Assembly: GCA_036874045.1 (NCBI GenBank)
Contig: JAZBRI010000011.1
Span: 6,200,001 to 6,264,000 of the forward strand
From: Cymodocea nodosa
Taxonomy: Eukaryota > Streptophyta > Magnoliopsida > Alismatales > Cymodoceaceae
Length of the DNA stretch: 64,000 bases
Reading direction: 5' to 3'
Shown: positions 32,298-44,711 of the stretch, in pieces
How the letters are laid out: each line of letters begins with the position of its first letter
How positions within the stretch are numbered: the stretch's first letter is position 1
Translations under genes and position numbers: made by a program
The notes under the pieces: generated by a model
Databases searched by the model: none
What the model saw: only the letters and a program-made list of their open reading frames with translations
What the model was told of the DNA's origin: nothing

Positions 32298-34549
32298 ATG
32301 GATACTGGAAATGGTAATTTTTCTTTATATGAAGGCCAAAATCTTAGTCGTCCTCCTTTATTTAATGGAATACATTTTGAATATTGGAAATATAGGATGA
32401 CTGTTTTTCTTCAAAGTATAGATCATAAATTGTGGTTCATGATTTCTAAACCATATACTTCATTAACTACTCCTTATAATACTTGGACAATTACTGAAAA
32501 AGAAAATGAAACTCTGAATGCTAAGGGCTTAAATATTTTATTTTGTGCATTGAGTTATGAACAGTTTAGTAAAGTGTCGGCATATAAATCTGCTTATGAG
32601 GTGTGGCATGCATTAGAAGTTTCACATGAAGGTACTTCTCAAGTTAAAGAGACAAAAATAAACATGTTGATTCATAAGTATGAACTCTTTAAGATGCATG
32701 AAAACGAAAATATTTCTGAGATGTTTTCCAGATTTCTTGATATCATAAACTCATTAAAATTTTTAGGAAAGAATTTTGAACAGAAGGATTTGGTGAGGAA
32801 AATTCTTAGATCTCTAAGTTCTAAATGGTCTCAGAAAGTAACATCAATTGAGGAATCACGAGATTTAAATGTTTATACTATGAATGAACTTATAGGAAAT
32901 TTAATAGCTTATGAAGTTCAATTAAATGAATCACTGAGTCACAACAAACTGAAAATGAAGAAAGAAATAGCCTTCAAAATTAATTCAGATTCTGATATAT
33001 CTACTGATTCTGACGAGGATTTAATTTTGCTGACTAGGAAATTCAAGAAAGCATGGAAAGCTAGAAAATAGCAAAGGAACAAAAATGATAAACCCTCAAC
33101 GTCAAAATCATTGAATGACAAGAATTCTTCATTCAGAAAGTATGTATGTTACAACTCTAAGAAACCTGGACATCTTTCTCCAAATTGTCCTATGAGGAAA
33201 AATGAAAAGCAAAGTAGGACAAATCAGAAGAAGACGGCTCAGAAAAAGTTTTACAAGAAAAAGGCTTTAAAGGTCACTTGGGATGACACGTCTAAAGAGT
33301 CTGAATCTAAGGAATTAGCATCAAAATCTTCACATTCAGAAGGAGAACAAGAGTTGGAAGACGTTGCTCATGTGTGCTTCATGGCAGATGAGTCTGAGGT
33401 AATATCTGATCCTGAAAGTCATTCAGATTTCAACTTTGATGAATTATTATGTGCTTATCATGCATTATTACAAAAACTTAAAGTATGTAAACTGGAAAAT
33501 AAGAATATTAGAAAATCTTTATCCATTATGGAAGAAGAAAATTGTTTCCTGTCTACTACTTTAGAAAAGTTTAAATGTGATAATGAAAATCATGCTAGAG
33601 ATTTGCAAAAATTTAGATTTAATGAATGTATCTTGCATTAACAAATATAGAATATAAATGCTGAAAAATTAAAGATAGAATCTGAAAATGAAATGTTAAG
33701 AAACAATATAAATGAACTTGAATTAGAGATAGAAAAATTAAAACTAAGAGAGGAAGATTTAAATTCTACCTTTGAGAAATGGAATTTAAGTCAAACTAAG
33801 TTAGACAAACTAACTAGTACCCCTGCGGTGTCTTATAAATTTGGCTTAGGATTTGATTATCCTAAATATCCTGAATCTCAAGCCAATAAAGGATTTATTA
33901 GTTGCAGTTCAAGTAAATCTAAGACTAAAATTCCTTTCATTATGAAACAAGGTAATAAATATATAGAAGTAGGTACTTCAAGGGATGAATCATGCAGTAA
34001 TAATATAAATCAATGTGATTTGTCAAATTTTACTTCTAACATGACTATAAATGTTTCTAAAAATCTTATTTCTTATTCTAGAAATTTAGTTTCTAATGTT
34101 TCTAAAATTTTAGACAAATTGTAGTAAACTGAAAATTCAGAAACCTGAGCATGTAATTCAATACATTGGTATTAGACCAATTACTCATTCTACATGTGAT
34201 AAAACTAAAAATTCTTGGGCAAAAAAAGATTTTGTATGTACGGAAATTGTTAATAATAGTACAAAATCTTGGTATGAACTTACTGAAATGTATAAGCATG
34301 ACCAAAATAAATTAACATCTGATAAAAATCTCTTTGGTCTTGATTATACTACATCTGAAAACAAAAAGAATGATTGCAAAAGCAATAATGCTATATGTGA
34401 GTATGAAGCTAATGATAAATCAATAGTACTTACAATTAATAAGAATATAAATGATAATGTTAAACTATTTTTAAACAAAAAGAAGAAATATGCGTTTAAT
34501 GAACTTGGTCCTCAACAACATTGGGTACTAAGAAAAAGTTTTTCTTAAT
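32298..34549 (+). pseudogene. gag: S2 Gag (Copia/SIRE), broken
   Basis: ATG at 32298 gives MDTGNGNFSLYEGQNLSRPP, then HFEYWKYRMTVFLQSIDHKLW and a long open capsid region to 33071, where CAG-type decay has given TAG. The zinc knuckle follows at about 33148-33189 and reads CYNSKKPGHLSPNC: the second Cys has become Ser, so zinc binding would be lost. The downstream linker (33190-34548) is long, acidic and Asn/Lys-rich, with a stop at about 33640 and a frame change near 34125. Long Gag linkers are usual in SIRE elements. It is followed by the protease with no clear boundary. Confidence 0.9.
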
Positions 34550-36355
34550 TTTGTGTTGTAGGAGGAAACAACATCAAAATGGATCTTGGACAGTGGAGCG
34601 TCAAGTCACATGATTGGACAAAAAAATCTATTACAAAATTTTACAAATACCATGAAAGGAAGTGTAACATTTGGAAACAAAAGCAAAGATAAAATCATAG
34701 GTATGGGCAATGTTCAAATAACTCCTACTTGTGTTATTTCGAATGTATTATATGTAGAAATCCTAGGATTTAATTTGCTGAGTATCATAAAACTAACTGA
34801 AAATGGATATTATGTAGTGTTTGAAGATAATGTCTGCAAAATAATTGATAAAAATATAGATGAAATTAAGTTTATTGCTAAGAGAAAAGGTTCTGTATGT
34901 ATTTTATCTTTACCTTCTAGTGTAGTTGATTTAAATTCATGTTTGCTAGCTGAAACTAATGATGCATATCTATGGCATAGAAGGATTGGGCATATAACTT
35001 TGAAACTGTTACATAAACTATCTAGAAAACATTTAGTAAGAGGTTTACTAAAGATTAAATACTCAAAGGACTTTATGTGTGATGCATGTGAGTTAGGTAA
35101 ACTTCACAAAAACTCTTTTAAATCCAAAATTGATATTTCAAGCAAGAGGGTCTTAGAACTTATACATATGGATCTATTTGGACCAACAAGAATCATGAGT
35201 CTTGGTGGTAAACGGTATGTATTTGTTTTAGTAGATGACTTCTCTAAATACACTTGGGTATATTTTCTAGCATCTAAGACAGAAGTTTTTGAAAAATTTA
35301 AAATGTTTTACAATTTTGTTCAAAATGAGCAAAGTGTCTCTATTCAAAAACTTATGAGTGATCATGGAACTGAATTTGATAATGATCAAATGGATAACTA
35401 TTGTAATGAGCATGGCATTGATCACAGATTTTCTTTTCCAAGAGCACCGTGTCAAAATGATTTTGTTGAGAGAAAGAATAGACCACTTCAAGAAATGGCC
35501 AGAACTATGTTGAATGAACATAAGTTACCTCAAAATCTTTGGGCTGAAGCAGTAAATACAGCTTATTATGTTATTAACAGAAGTCATTTACGACCTTATG
35601 TTAATAAAACTCTTTTTGAAATTATGTTTAATAGGGTTCCAAAAATTTCCTATATGAAACCTTTTGGCTGCAAGTGTTTTATTCTTAATACTAAGGATAA
35701 AATGGATAAATTTCAAGCCAAATCGGATGAAGGAATTTTTGTAGGTTACTCTACTAGAAGTAAAGCCTATAGAGTATATAACAAGACTTCTAGGACTATT
35801 GAAGAAACCCTCCATGTAAGCTTCAATGAAAATTCTCTTAGAGAATCTCAATCTAAAGCTGATAATGATGATATGATCAATTTTCCAAATGAGTTAGAGA
35901 TCAATAGAGAGATTGATGATTTATCTGAAAAAATCAAAAATATGAACTTAAATGATCAAACTAATGATGAAAGTGATGGACTTTCAGATGTTGATGAGAA
36001 TATTGAGGAAAATCAGAGAAATTGGCGTTATTCTTCATCACATCCCATTACTCAAGTCATTGGTAATATTAATGAGGGAGTTAAAACTAGAGCTTCAATA
36101 AATTTAAATAGTATGTGTATGTTTGTTTCTATGGTGGAACCAAGGAATATACAAGAAGCATTATCTGATGAAAATTGGATAGTGGCAATGCAAGAAGAAC
36201 TAAATCAATTCATCAGAAATGATGTATGGGAATTAGTCTCTCCACTAGAAAATCAGTCCATAATAGGTACAAAGTGGATCTTTAGAAACAAAACTAACAA
36301 AACTAGTCAAATTATAAGGAATAAAGCTAGATTAGTTGCACAAGGGTATACATAG
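34550..36355 (+). pseudogene. pol: S2 protease, integrase and RT start (Copia/SIRE)
   Basis: One open stretch from about 34560 to 36355. The protease site is LDSGASSHM at about 34586-34612, intact. The pre-integrase zinc region is LWHRRIGHITLK with CDACELGK (about 34970-35100). The integrase core has MDLFGP, MSDHGTEFDN and VERKNR with the D, D, E residues. KPFGCKCF and FVGYS follow at about 35655-35750. An acidic linker precedes the RT start DENWIVAMQEELNQF at about 36165. The reading ends at TAG 36353-36355 in VAQGYT-stop-EEG, where Gln (CAG) is expected. Confidence 0.94.
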
Positions 36356-37668
36356 GAAGAAGGATTAGATTATGATGAAACATTTGCTCCTGTGGTTAGG
36401 TTAGAAAGTATTAGAATATTATTGGCATATGCTTGTTATATGGATTTTAAATTATATCAAATGGATGTAAAGAGTGCATTTCTAAATGGTTTAATTAATG
36501 AAGAAGTTTACGTTAAACAACCACCTGGATTTGAAGATATTAAAAATCCTAACTTTGTGTATAAATTGAAGAAAGCCTTATATGGTTTGAAGCAAGCACC
36601 TAGATCATGGTATGAAAGATTGTCTACTTTTTTAATAGAAAAAGGCTATATCATGGGAAAAGTGGATCATACTCTATTTATTAAGAGAGATGGTAAAGAT
36701 CAGATTGTTGTTCAAATATACGTGGATGATATAATCTTTGGAGCAACCTCTGATAAGTTGATAGAAATATTCTCTAAAGAGATGACTAATCAGTTTGAAA
36801 TGAGTATGATAGGAGAACTTTCATATTTTCTAGGACTTCAAATTAAGCAAATGGATAAAGGTATATTTTTAAATCAGGAAAAATATGTAGATGAAATGCT
36901 TAAGAAATTTAATTTTAATAATACAAGGATTCGAGGAACTCCTATGAGTACTACTTTAAAGTTAGATATTGATGACATAGGAAAATCTATAGATCAAAGA
37001 AAATACAGAAGTATGATTGGTTCTTTACTTTATTTGACTGCTAGTAGACCTGATATTATGTTTGCTGTGTGTGTTTGTGCTAGATTTCAATCTAATCCTA
37101 AGGAATTACACTTAATTGCAGTTAAAAGAATATTTAGATATATATAAGGAACTAAAAATTTCAGACTGTATTATTCTAAGGATAGTTCAATAGATCTTAT
37201 AGGATATACTGATGCTGATTATGTAGGATCTAAATCTGATAGAAAGAGTACTAGTGGCACATGTCAATTATTGGGAAATAATTTGGTGTCATGGTTTAGT
37301 AAAAAGCAAAACTGTGTAGCACTTTCTACTACAGAAGCTGAATATGTTGCTGCTGCATTGTGTTGCACTCAGATTCTGTCGATAAGGCATACTTTAGAAG
37401 ATTTTGGATTATCTTATGATACAACTGAGATTTATTGTGACAGTAGTTTTGCAATAAATCTTTCTAAAAATCCTGTATTACATTCAAGAGCAAAACATAT
37501 AGAGGTTAGACATCATTTTCTAAGAGATAACGTAATTAAAGGAAAAATTAAATTAGAATTTGTGTCTAGTAAAAGTCAATTAACTGATATATTTACATAA
37601 CCTCTAGACGAAAATACATTCTGCAACATTAGATTAAATTTAGGTATTTGTAGGCTATGTGATGTGTA
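36356..37668 (+). pseudogene. pol: S2 reverse transcriptase and RNase H (Copia/SIRE), two stops
   Basis: Continues RT in the same frame after the 36353 stop: [42 protein letters not shown] and the intact catalytic box YVDD at about 36719-36730. A stop at about 37145 (RYI-stop-GT) precedes RNase H (about 37190-37560): [26 protein letters not shown] and [14 protein letters not shown] second stop lies at 37598-37600 (DIFT-stop-PLDEN). The natural end is near 37668 (CRLCDV). Confidence 0.94.
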
Positions 37669-39251
37669 AAATGCTTAAACTCCACATAAAAAGATAAATA
37701 TTATTGATGATGTTGTTCACCTCATAGATATTATATACTTATTATAAATATCTAAAGTAATATCTAAACTGTTGCTTAAGATACTATGTATTTATTGTAA
37801 AATCATAGTAGTATCTTATTGATTTTTAAGTAGTTTATCAATTTTAATAGTTTTTACGATTTTAAGTGGAAGTGTAAATGAAAAACATTAAATACTTCTG
37901 ACATTCTGAAATTTTGATTAAATGTTTTCTTTGAATCAAGGAAAATGCATATGATCATACATAAATTTGACTTAATTGATTGAACTTGTAGAATAAGTTA
38001 TATGTAACTCATCTTAAACTGTTAATCAAAAGTATAAGCTTATTGAAACTGATTCATATTCTCAATACAATCATAGAAGTAAAAATTGTATGAGATTTGT
38101 GTTTTATTGCATCTGTATTAAATGGAATACATATATATTGTGCTTAAAAGGAAAAGTGTTTACAAAGTAAAAATCTTTGAGAGTTTATTGATCAGTTTGA
38201 TCACGAGCCTTTTGTACTTGAGCAGATAGGTATGTAAGGATTGTTGTCCTGAAAAAGGATTCTTTAAATCTGACAACCTAAGGTCCTGATCAGATCTGGG
38301 ATTGTTGACTGAAAGCTCATTACACAGGTACATTAGAAAGCTCTTGTATGATTCAAGCTTTTCAAACTAACTTTTAAAGAAAATTATCAATATTTACTGT
38401 TTTGAAAAGAAAAAGTTGTTTCATTAATTACAGATATCTTTGAATCGCATATAATTTATACCAATATGACTACTGATTTATTGAATCAACATTAGTACTT
38501 TTGAACAAGTTTATTTGAGATACATTCTTTTATTCTCCTTGAATTAATCGAATTGAGTTCAAAGTTGTGTTTTGATTCATATACAGTAGGAATTGATTTT
38601 GGAAATCATTTTTGATGATGTCAGGATAACGGAAGTCTCTGAAAAGAAAATGTAAAAGTATAGTTATACTTAACATCTATTGTCACTACAAGTATATTTT
38701 GTATTTTGATTGAATATATTTGAAGTATATATGTAGGGGGAGGATTAACAATGTCAAAAACAGATTAATATAATTTAGAATACAAATCTTAGTTAATCTG
38801 AATTAATGTCCTCTTAAAATCTTGATGAAATAATTTAAAAAGACAAATAAACTATTCTAGATTCAAAATGTTCAAATAGTTTACAATGTTCTCAAGATAA
38901 TGTTAAGTTTAGCATGTGTGTTGTTTTCGGAAGGTTTCAATTGGAAGCATCCGAAACTTGTTTAAGTGTATTAACTAGACGTTATGTTAGATAAGGTAAT
39001 GTGTAAAACTGCCTCTAGACAGCGTTTTACTCGTTAGGTTGGTTAACTCAATGAGTTATACTTGAATATTTCGGGTACCTTGATTGAATAAACTTTATTC
39101 AATATTTATTTAATTTCTAAACCCGACTTCTCTTCACGATGAGTTATACTCCTAAAAACCCTATTTAAACACATATTACACGGGGACTTAGGTTATTTGT
39201 AAACCTTGTCAAGAAAATCTTTCCCACTTGTTGCTGTTACAACCTGCGACG
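37669..39251 (+). promoter_or_regulatory. S2 pol to accessory-ORF spacer with internal purine tract and TATA box
   Basis: About 1.6 kb without a supportable ORF. GTAGGGGGAGG at 38733-38743 matches the purine tract at the same place in S1. Between 38930 and 39160 lie TTCGGAAGG, CATCCGAAAC and the palindrome TAACTCA-a-TGAGTTA (39044-39058), the same kinds of motif found in front of the other accessory ORFs. CCCTATTTAAACAC (about 39160-39173) is a likely TATA box, about 80 bp before the ATG at 39252. Confidence 0.55.
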
Positions 39252-41511
39252 ATGGTTTCCAAGTTCTACAAATGTCGTGCCAGAGGAAAAGGCAAAAGCA
39301 GAAGAGATGCAAAAGGAAAAGAAATAGAGAATGATGAAGTTTCATGTACTTGGTTCAAGAAAATATTTCAAGTGGACAAAAGGTTAGTAGAACTTTATAG
39401 AGATTACTTCTTTCCTTAGGGAATATTAGATGAAGTTAGACAAGAACTTCAACATACTGATGCAAATATTACATACATGGGTATTCGTTGTAAATTTGAT
39501 AGAGAATACATAATGAAATGTGCTAAAATTGCATTTTTGGCTCAGTATGCAAAATACTTGGAAAAAGGTGTAGGTTCATCAAATAGAACTCCTCAAACTC
39601 CTATAAATGGTACAGGACTACATGCATTTGAGGAAGAGTATGAATCAGCTATCCCTACTCCTTTATATTCAAAACAAGTAGAATCAGATATTGCTATAGA
39701 CAAAACAAAAGTTGATAGTCTTCGAAATGCCGTTGCAATAGAAAGTGCCTTAGAAGAATTAAAGCAGAAAACTTTTATGGAGTAATTTGAAAAGAAAACA
39801 GCAATACTTGAAAAGGAGAAACAAATATGTTACAAAAGAAAGAAAGTCAGAAAAATTATGTCTAAGGAAACAAAGTCTATTGAAAAAGGAAAATCAAATG
39901 AAAATTTATTTCCAAAGGACAATGTATGTCTAGACATTATACCTTATTGTGCATCTGATAAACTCATTAGTTCTGAACACACTGAAACTGATGAAGATAA
40001 TGAGACTTTATTTTCCCTTGCTAGAAAACTTGAGAAGAAATCCAAGTCAAATATGAGCTCAAGTTTTTCTATTAGTACAAGTCTTGATGATGCAGAAATT
40101 GACAAATCAGAGCATCAGACACCTGACATTGAACAAGTTATTGCAAATATAATTGACAATGTTGAAGCAGTAACTAGTTCAAAGGCTGAATTGTCTGGAG
40201 TAGCAGATATTGAAATTGTTAAGACTCTAAAAGAGCTTAAAGTTAACCAGCCTTCTACGGAATCTATAGAAGCAAAGTTTGAGAATTCACAGCATGAATC
40301 AACGGAATTATCTGTTGAACAACATGAACAATTACAGACAAATACACTGGTTGTAGAATTTGTGGAAAAATTGTACTTTGAACATTCTATAGAGACTGAA
40401 TAGATGAATGTTGAGCATATTGACAATGTTCCTAACACTGTTAAAGCTAAAGAATCAAGCTTACCTGAGTAGCTTCAAGATAATATTTTGGAAGAGGAAC
40501 AACATGACATTCATTTTGAAGAAGAGGTTCCTGAAGATAAATTAAACTCTGAATGATGACTTCAGGTATCACCTTCTTTGTGTACAATATTAAAAATTCA
40601 AGGTAATGCAATTCATTTTAGATCTGAAGAAGCATTGCAAATATACAATAATCTGATTACACGTCAGATTCTGTATGCTCGTCCAATAAAATTCAGAAAT
40701 TTGATGGAAATAAGAGATCTATTTGAGTTTCAAGGCCTCATTAAATTCTTGCCAGTAGGAACGAAATGGAAGCAATACATAGAGCTTATTGCAGCTTTTT
40801 ATAGCAATCTGGTCAAGAGTTGAAATTTTCTAAAAACTCAAATAAATGAACAGGAGTTTATGTTGTCTCCTGAGTTAATTTTTGAAGTTTTAGGATTAAA
40901 GAATGAAGGTGTTGTTGTTACCAACAGATTTGACATAATAACACAACTGGAATGGAACATTCAGTCTTTATAAAAAATTCCAGATGTATATTCTGAAATG
41001 AGATTAATGGAAAATCTGAATGCAGAGGCAAGATTTATTGCAAATATATTGCATGTAAATTTATTTCAGAGAGTTGGACACAATTTGGAAGTCAGCAGAA
41101 GCTGTTTATATGCAACTTATGGCCTGCTGAATAGACTTCAAATAAATTGGTTTGATGTTTTTATGTCTCAACTACAACATATGAGTTCAAAGTTATTTTA
41201 TGGTGATGCTGTATGTAGAATCCTTGCAAGCCAATTGACTTTATCTGACTAGCCCTCTGAAACTAAAGGCATGAGAGCATTTAGTGTCAAAGATTTGCAA
41301 AAATTCCAGGCCATGCATACACCTCAACGACAACAACCTCATACAGACCATATACAATAACAACAATAAAGTTACTAAGTTCAAGCAAAACAACAAACCC
41401 AACTACCTCCTGACCTAGATGTAGTGCTTAACGACATCAGAAATGATATTAGGCATCTAGGAGATAAAATATGTAATGCTATAAGTGATATACTTAGGAG
41501 GGGTCGATAAC
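39252..41511 (+). pseudogene. S2 accessory ORF (putative plant transposon protein type), broken
   Basis: ATG 39252 gives a strongly basic N-terminus (FYKCRARGKGKSRRDAKGK), followed by a helical part to about 39780. An acidic Glu/Ser/Thr-rich middle (39858-40403) precedes the conserved domain at 40600-41252: EIRDLFEFQGLIKFL, AAFYSNL, VLGLKNEGV, LNAEARFIANIL, FQRVGHNLE, NRLQINWFDVF and SKLFYGDAV. The tail is Gln-rich and ends HLGDKICNAISDILRRGR with the stop at 41509-41511. Stops occur at about 39418, 39783, 40401, 40471, 40821, 40971 and 41250. Homologous to the S1 and Athila A1 accessory ORFs. Function unknown; no membrane helix or signal peptide seen. Confidence 0.8.
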
Positions 41512-42013
41512 TGTTTTTGTTTGTTTCTGAATACAAAATGTAATGTTTGTATTACTTGTTTAATTTGATTGATCAATACATTTTTCTGTAAATGTCTTCA
41601 ATTATTATTCTTGTTTACAGAAAGAGTTGTTGTAATTATATCTCATATATATATATATATATATTCTCTGTAATTATCTTTTTGATTAATGACAAAAAGG
41701 GGGAGAAATATTATAAAAAGATGATTATGATCTTAATTGCATATATATATTATAAAAGGAGATGCTATTTAAATGGTTATTGTAATCTGACAGATGATAA
41801 TTAGAAAATTGATACTTATATAATTATTGACATCTGAGAGTTTTAGTTCTGAGAGGTAAAATTTACACAAACAATAGAAATAAGCTTAAGTGAACTTAAG
41901 TCAACAAACAAGTTTGTTGAATTAAAAGTTAACCCAATGAAGGTGCTTTGTTGAGTTAAACATATTTCATAATTGATTTAATATGGTTTTGTCATCATCA
42001 AAAAGGGGGAGAT
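41512..42013 (+). other. S2 3' untranslated region with AT repeat and two polypurine tracts
   Basis: Non-coding stretch with an (AT)n run at 41645-41664. ACAAAAAGGGGGAGAAA (about 41692-41708) is a first purine tract. ATCAAAAAGGGGGAGATT (about 41996-42013) directly precedes the 3' LTR and is the functional primer. S1 has the same doubled arrangement. Confidence 0.85.
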
Positions 42014-43596
42014 TGTTGAGTATTTTTGTTTTGATGATGTGTGCTGAATGAAAATAATCATATTTGTTCAATTACTATTGCTTGTGAAAAGAAATTAAAA
42101 TCATCAATTAATACAAAAAAAGCTTACTGATATAAATACTTGTCTGTATTGGATCTGAAGTTAATAACTAGTCATTTCGTTGCATTAATTTCTCATTTAG
42201 CTAAACGTTAAGTTAACGTGTGTTTTTATTGAAAAGCATGATATGTTTTAATGTTATATCTTCTGTATCATGAACAGTGCACGTTTAGACAACTCGTTAA
42301 GTTAGAGTTTTGTTTGTATAGAGGTCACGTGAGAACTCGTTAAGTTAGAGGCTTAAAGGTTAAAATAGGTCACGTGATAATTCGTTAAGTTAGTGAGTAA
42401 AAGAAGAGACGAACTCATTAAGTTAGTGTTATACACGTGGTGAAATTATAAGTTACGAATGTTGTATTGTATCACGTGAAGTGCACATGTTTAACTCGTT
42501 AAGTTAACATAACTAAACACGTTGAGTTGCTATATTGAACACTAAGGCAACGCGTTAGGTTAGTGTTATAAACTTAGGTTGTTATTTTTGCACGTGGTAA
42601 AATTCTTATTTTAAAAACATTTGTTTATTACTGGTTCGTTGAGTTATCATAATACAACGGAGATGGTTCGTTGAGATAGCATAACACCACAGACTTAGTT
42701 CGTTGAGTTAGCTATAGTACTTGTCACGTGAAATAGCATATGGTGAACTCGTTAAGTTAGAAACGTTAAGTTATATATATATACTTGTGTTACTCATTTA
42801 GTTAACGTTAAAGTAACGACTTCTTATTACACTAATGAAAAATTTTTGGACAAGAAAGTTTATTTTCAAGAAATTTTTCAGAGATCCAGGACTAATGATT
42901 AAAGGAAATTCGAAATATAAACATGGGTTAGAACGTGTGTGTTTCGATGAAGGAAAAAGAAAAGACGTGGAGAAGTGGAAAACTGGTAGTGGTTAAACGT
43001 GAAGGATATGCATGAAATGAAGATACAATATAAAAGGCATAGAATTCTCGTTGATAAATTTATCCTTGCACACCAAAAAGAAAAATCGTTTCAAGGATCA
43101 AACCATCCCTGCACACCAAAAGAAAAATCTTTTTTAGGGATCAAAAACACCTCTACGGGAAAAATCTCTCAAGTGGAAGAAAGTTTAGTGAAGCATAAAA
43201 AGGTAAGATTTTCGTCACTGAAGATTTGAAGTATCAAAAGAAAGCAAATTCGATGAAGCATGAAAAGACAAGATATTCGTCACTGAAGAATTGTTGAAGA
43301 AGAAAAAGAAGAAGAAGAAAGATCTCAAACAGGGAGAAAAGTTTTAAATTCCACAAATTAGTTTTCTCTGTTTGTAGTTATGAAATTGTTTAGATGATAC
43401 ATGGTATCAAAATATAATTGCATCTACAATTTCTGAGGAGAATTGAATTGTATATTGTAATTGAAACCTTGAATAAAAATGATTTTATAAAAACAATGTC
43501 TCGACTTATTTTTGAGTTTTAAAGTTTCAATTATATTTAAGAAAATATTAAAAATACACAATTCACTCCCCTCTTGTGTAGCCATACGATCCTACA
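42014..43596 (+). repeat. S2 3' LTR (1583 bp)
   Basis: Direct repeat of 30558-32097 with one additional 43-bp unit near 42300-42352. It has a TATA box at 43029-43036 and paired hairpins at 43062-43141. It ends CGATCCTACA, followed by the duplication AATAA (43597-43601). Confidence 0.95.
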
Positions 43597-43601
43597 AATA
43601 A

Positions 43602-43753
43602 CCACTTCAGTAAAAGAATACAGAAATTATGTTGCTGCAAAAATTGCTAAACCTTCTAAAGGAGTTACAAGAGCTGTAGAAAGGATTAACCAATTAGAGC
43701 AACAAGTAAAAAGACTCCAGAAGGAAGTAGATGAACTTAAGAGAAGAGATTAA
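43602..43753 (+). pseudogene. A1-a accessory ORF, C-terminal piece
   Basis: After S2 the Athila accessory ORF continues: SVKEYRNYVAAKIAKPSKGV, then a short heptad-like helix ending INQLEQQVKRLQKEVDELKR with the stop TAA at 43751-43753. The leucine/valine spacing suggests a coiled coil, so the protein may oligomerise (inference). The other two copies do not reach this end. Confidence 0.7.
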
Positions 43754-44711
43754 ATTGTATTGTTCGTCTACTTGTATATATTTGTATGAAAAATATCTGA
43801 TTAATTGTATTGTAAATTATTCATATAAATGAATGTATGTTTTTCAGATGTTTTTGCATTAGTATTGGAGAAAGATGAAATGGATGAACCATATTGAATA
43901 GTATATAATTGTTTGAACAAGATATAGAATTGTTTAAAATATATACAAATTTTATGAATGATACGATTAAATGCAAAATAACGGGTTAATGTTGAAAATA
44001 TCTGCATGTTGTAGGGTAAAATATAAATTCTGCATATTATGAAATGAACTATAAGTTAAATATTTATATAATGTCCAAATTAAAATGAGTTTAATGACAT
44101 GTATTTAACTTTATTTAAGTAGAATGTAGGAGAGAAAAATATATAACTTAATACGAGGAGCAAGTTTTAGAAGGTTGCCAAGTGTTAACTCAACGAAGTA
44201 ACTTCGTTGAGTTAACCTTAACTCCACGAGGTCAATAATATAATATAAGCTACTTCGTTGAGTTATCTGTAACTCAACGAAGATAGTTCGTGGAGTTAGC
44301 AATAGTAACCAAAGCTACTCCATTGAGTTATCTGTAACTCAGCGAGGTTAGTTCGTGGATTAAGCTAAACAATTATTCTTTTAGCCATGAACGAAACTTC
44401 GTGGGTTTAGTGGTTGCTAAAAATTTGAAATTAAAATTGGCACACGTATCCATAAAAATAGGAATCACACTACATGTTACAAGACACGTTTTTGCAACGA
44501 GATTCATTTGCTTTATGGACATGCATTATAAATATAGAATAGAATGTTATTTATGAGTTACCAACACCTATGAAAGAAAAAGAAATTTGTTGGAGAATTG
44601 GAAGGAGAAACAGCTGATTCAACTTCATCCATCAACAACTATTTACTGAATATAAAGCATCAGACTAGTATGTAATTAATCTTCTGCTATTTTACTATAT
44701 GTTAAGAGTTT
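43754..44711 (+). promoter_or_regulatory. Spacer with two perfect hairpins and TATA box upstream of free-standing gag
   Basis: No ORF here is supportable. The part 44184-44216 is a perfect 15-bp inverted repeat GTTAACTCAACGAAG with a 3-nt loop. Positions 44253-44282 form a perfect 13-bp inverted repeat CTTCGTTGAGTTA with a 4-nt loop. A third AGTTA-tctg-TAACT lies at 44326-44339. A TATA-like TATAAATA is at 44527-44534, and the gag ATG at 44712. No LTR end or primer site is recognised, so no element boundary is visible between the A1-a accessory ORF and the gag. Confidence 0.55.

Larger units (their letters stand above)
30558..43596 (+). mobile_element. SIRE-type Copia element S2 (plus strand), complete with LTRs and TSD
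   Basis: A 13.0 kb sirevirus-like element inserted in the A1-a accessory ORF, flanked by AATAA (30553-30557 and 43597-43601). Order: 5' LTR (30558-32097), primer site, gag, protease, integrase, RT/RNase H (to 37668), spacer, accessory ORF (39252-41511), doubled polypurine tract, 3' LTR (42014-43596). The LTRs are very similar apart from one 43-bp repeat unit missing from the 5' copy. Coding regions have several stops, so it is not autonomous as it stands. Confidence 0.96.
8848..43753 (+). mobile_element. Athila-type Gypsy element A1-a (plus strand, multiply interrupted)
   Basis: Plus-strand copy of family A1. It has a 5' LTR (8848-10895), a decayed primer site, gag remainder, RT/RNase H, integrase, spacer and accessory ORF ending at 43753. 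It was later split by a solo S2-type LTR, by S1 and by S2, each with a 5-bp duplication. Left flank AATCT (8843-8847) is the candidate duplication. No 3' LTR of the TGTTTAGAATG type is seen after 43753, so its right limit is uncertain: the element was truncated, or it extends through the free-standing gag at 44712-51340. Confidence 0.82.

Noticed and set aside
41645..41664. (AT)n run near the end of S2 as a scaffold or origin element
   Set aside because: An ordinary dinucleotide repeat in an AT-rich 3' untranslated region. Nothing else supports a role.
43754..44711. A hidden LTR between the A1-a accessory ORF and the free-standing gag
   Set aside because: A weak TTACAAG...TTTTTG likeness to a primer-site region exists near 44477-44498, but no conserved LTR-end block, no tRNA-Asp match and no TG start could be supported.
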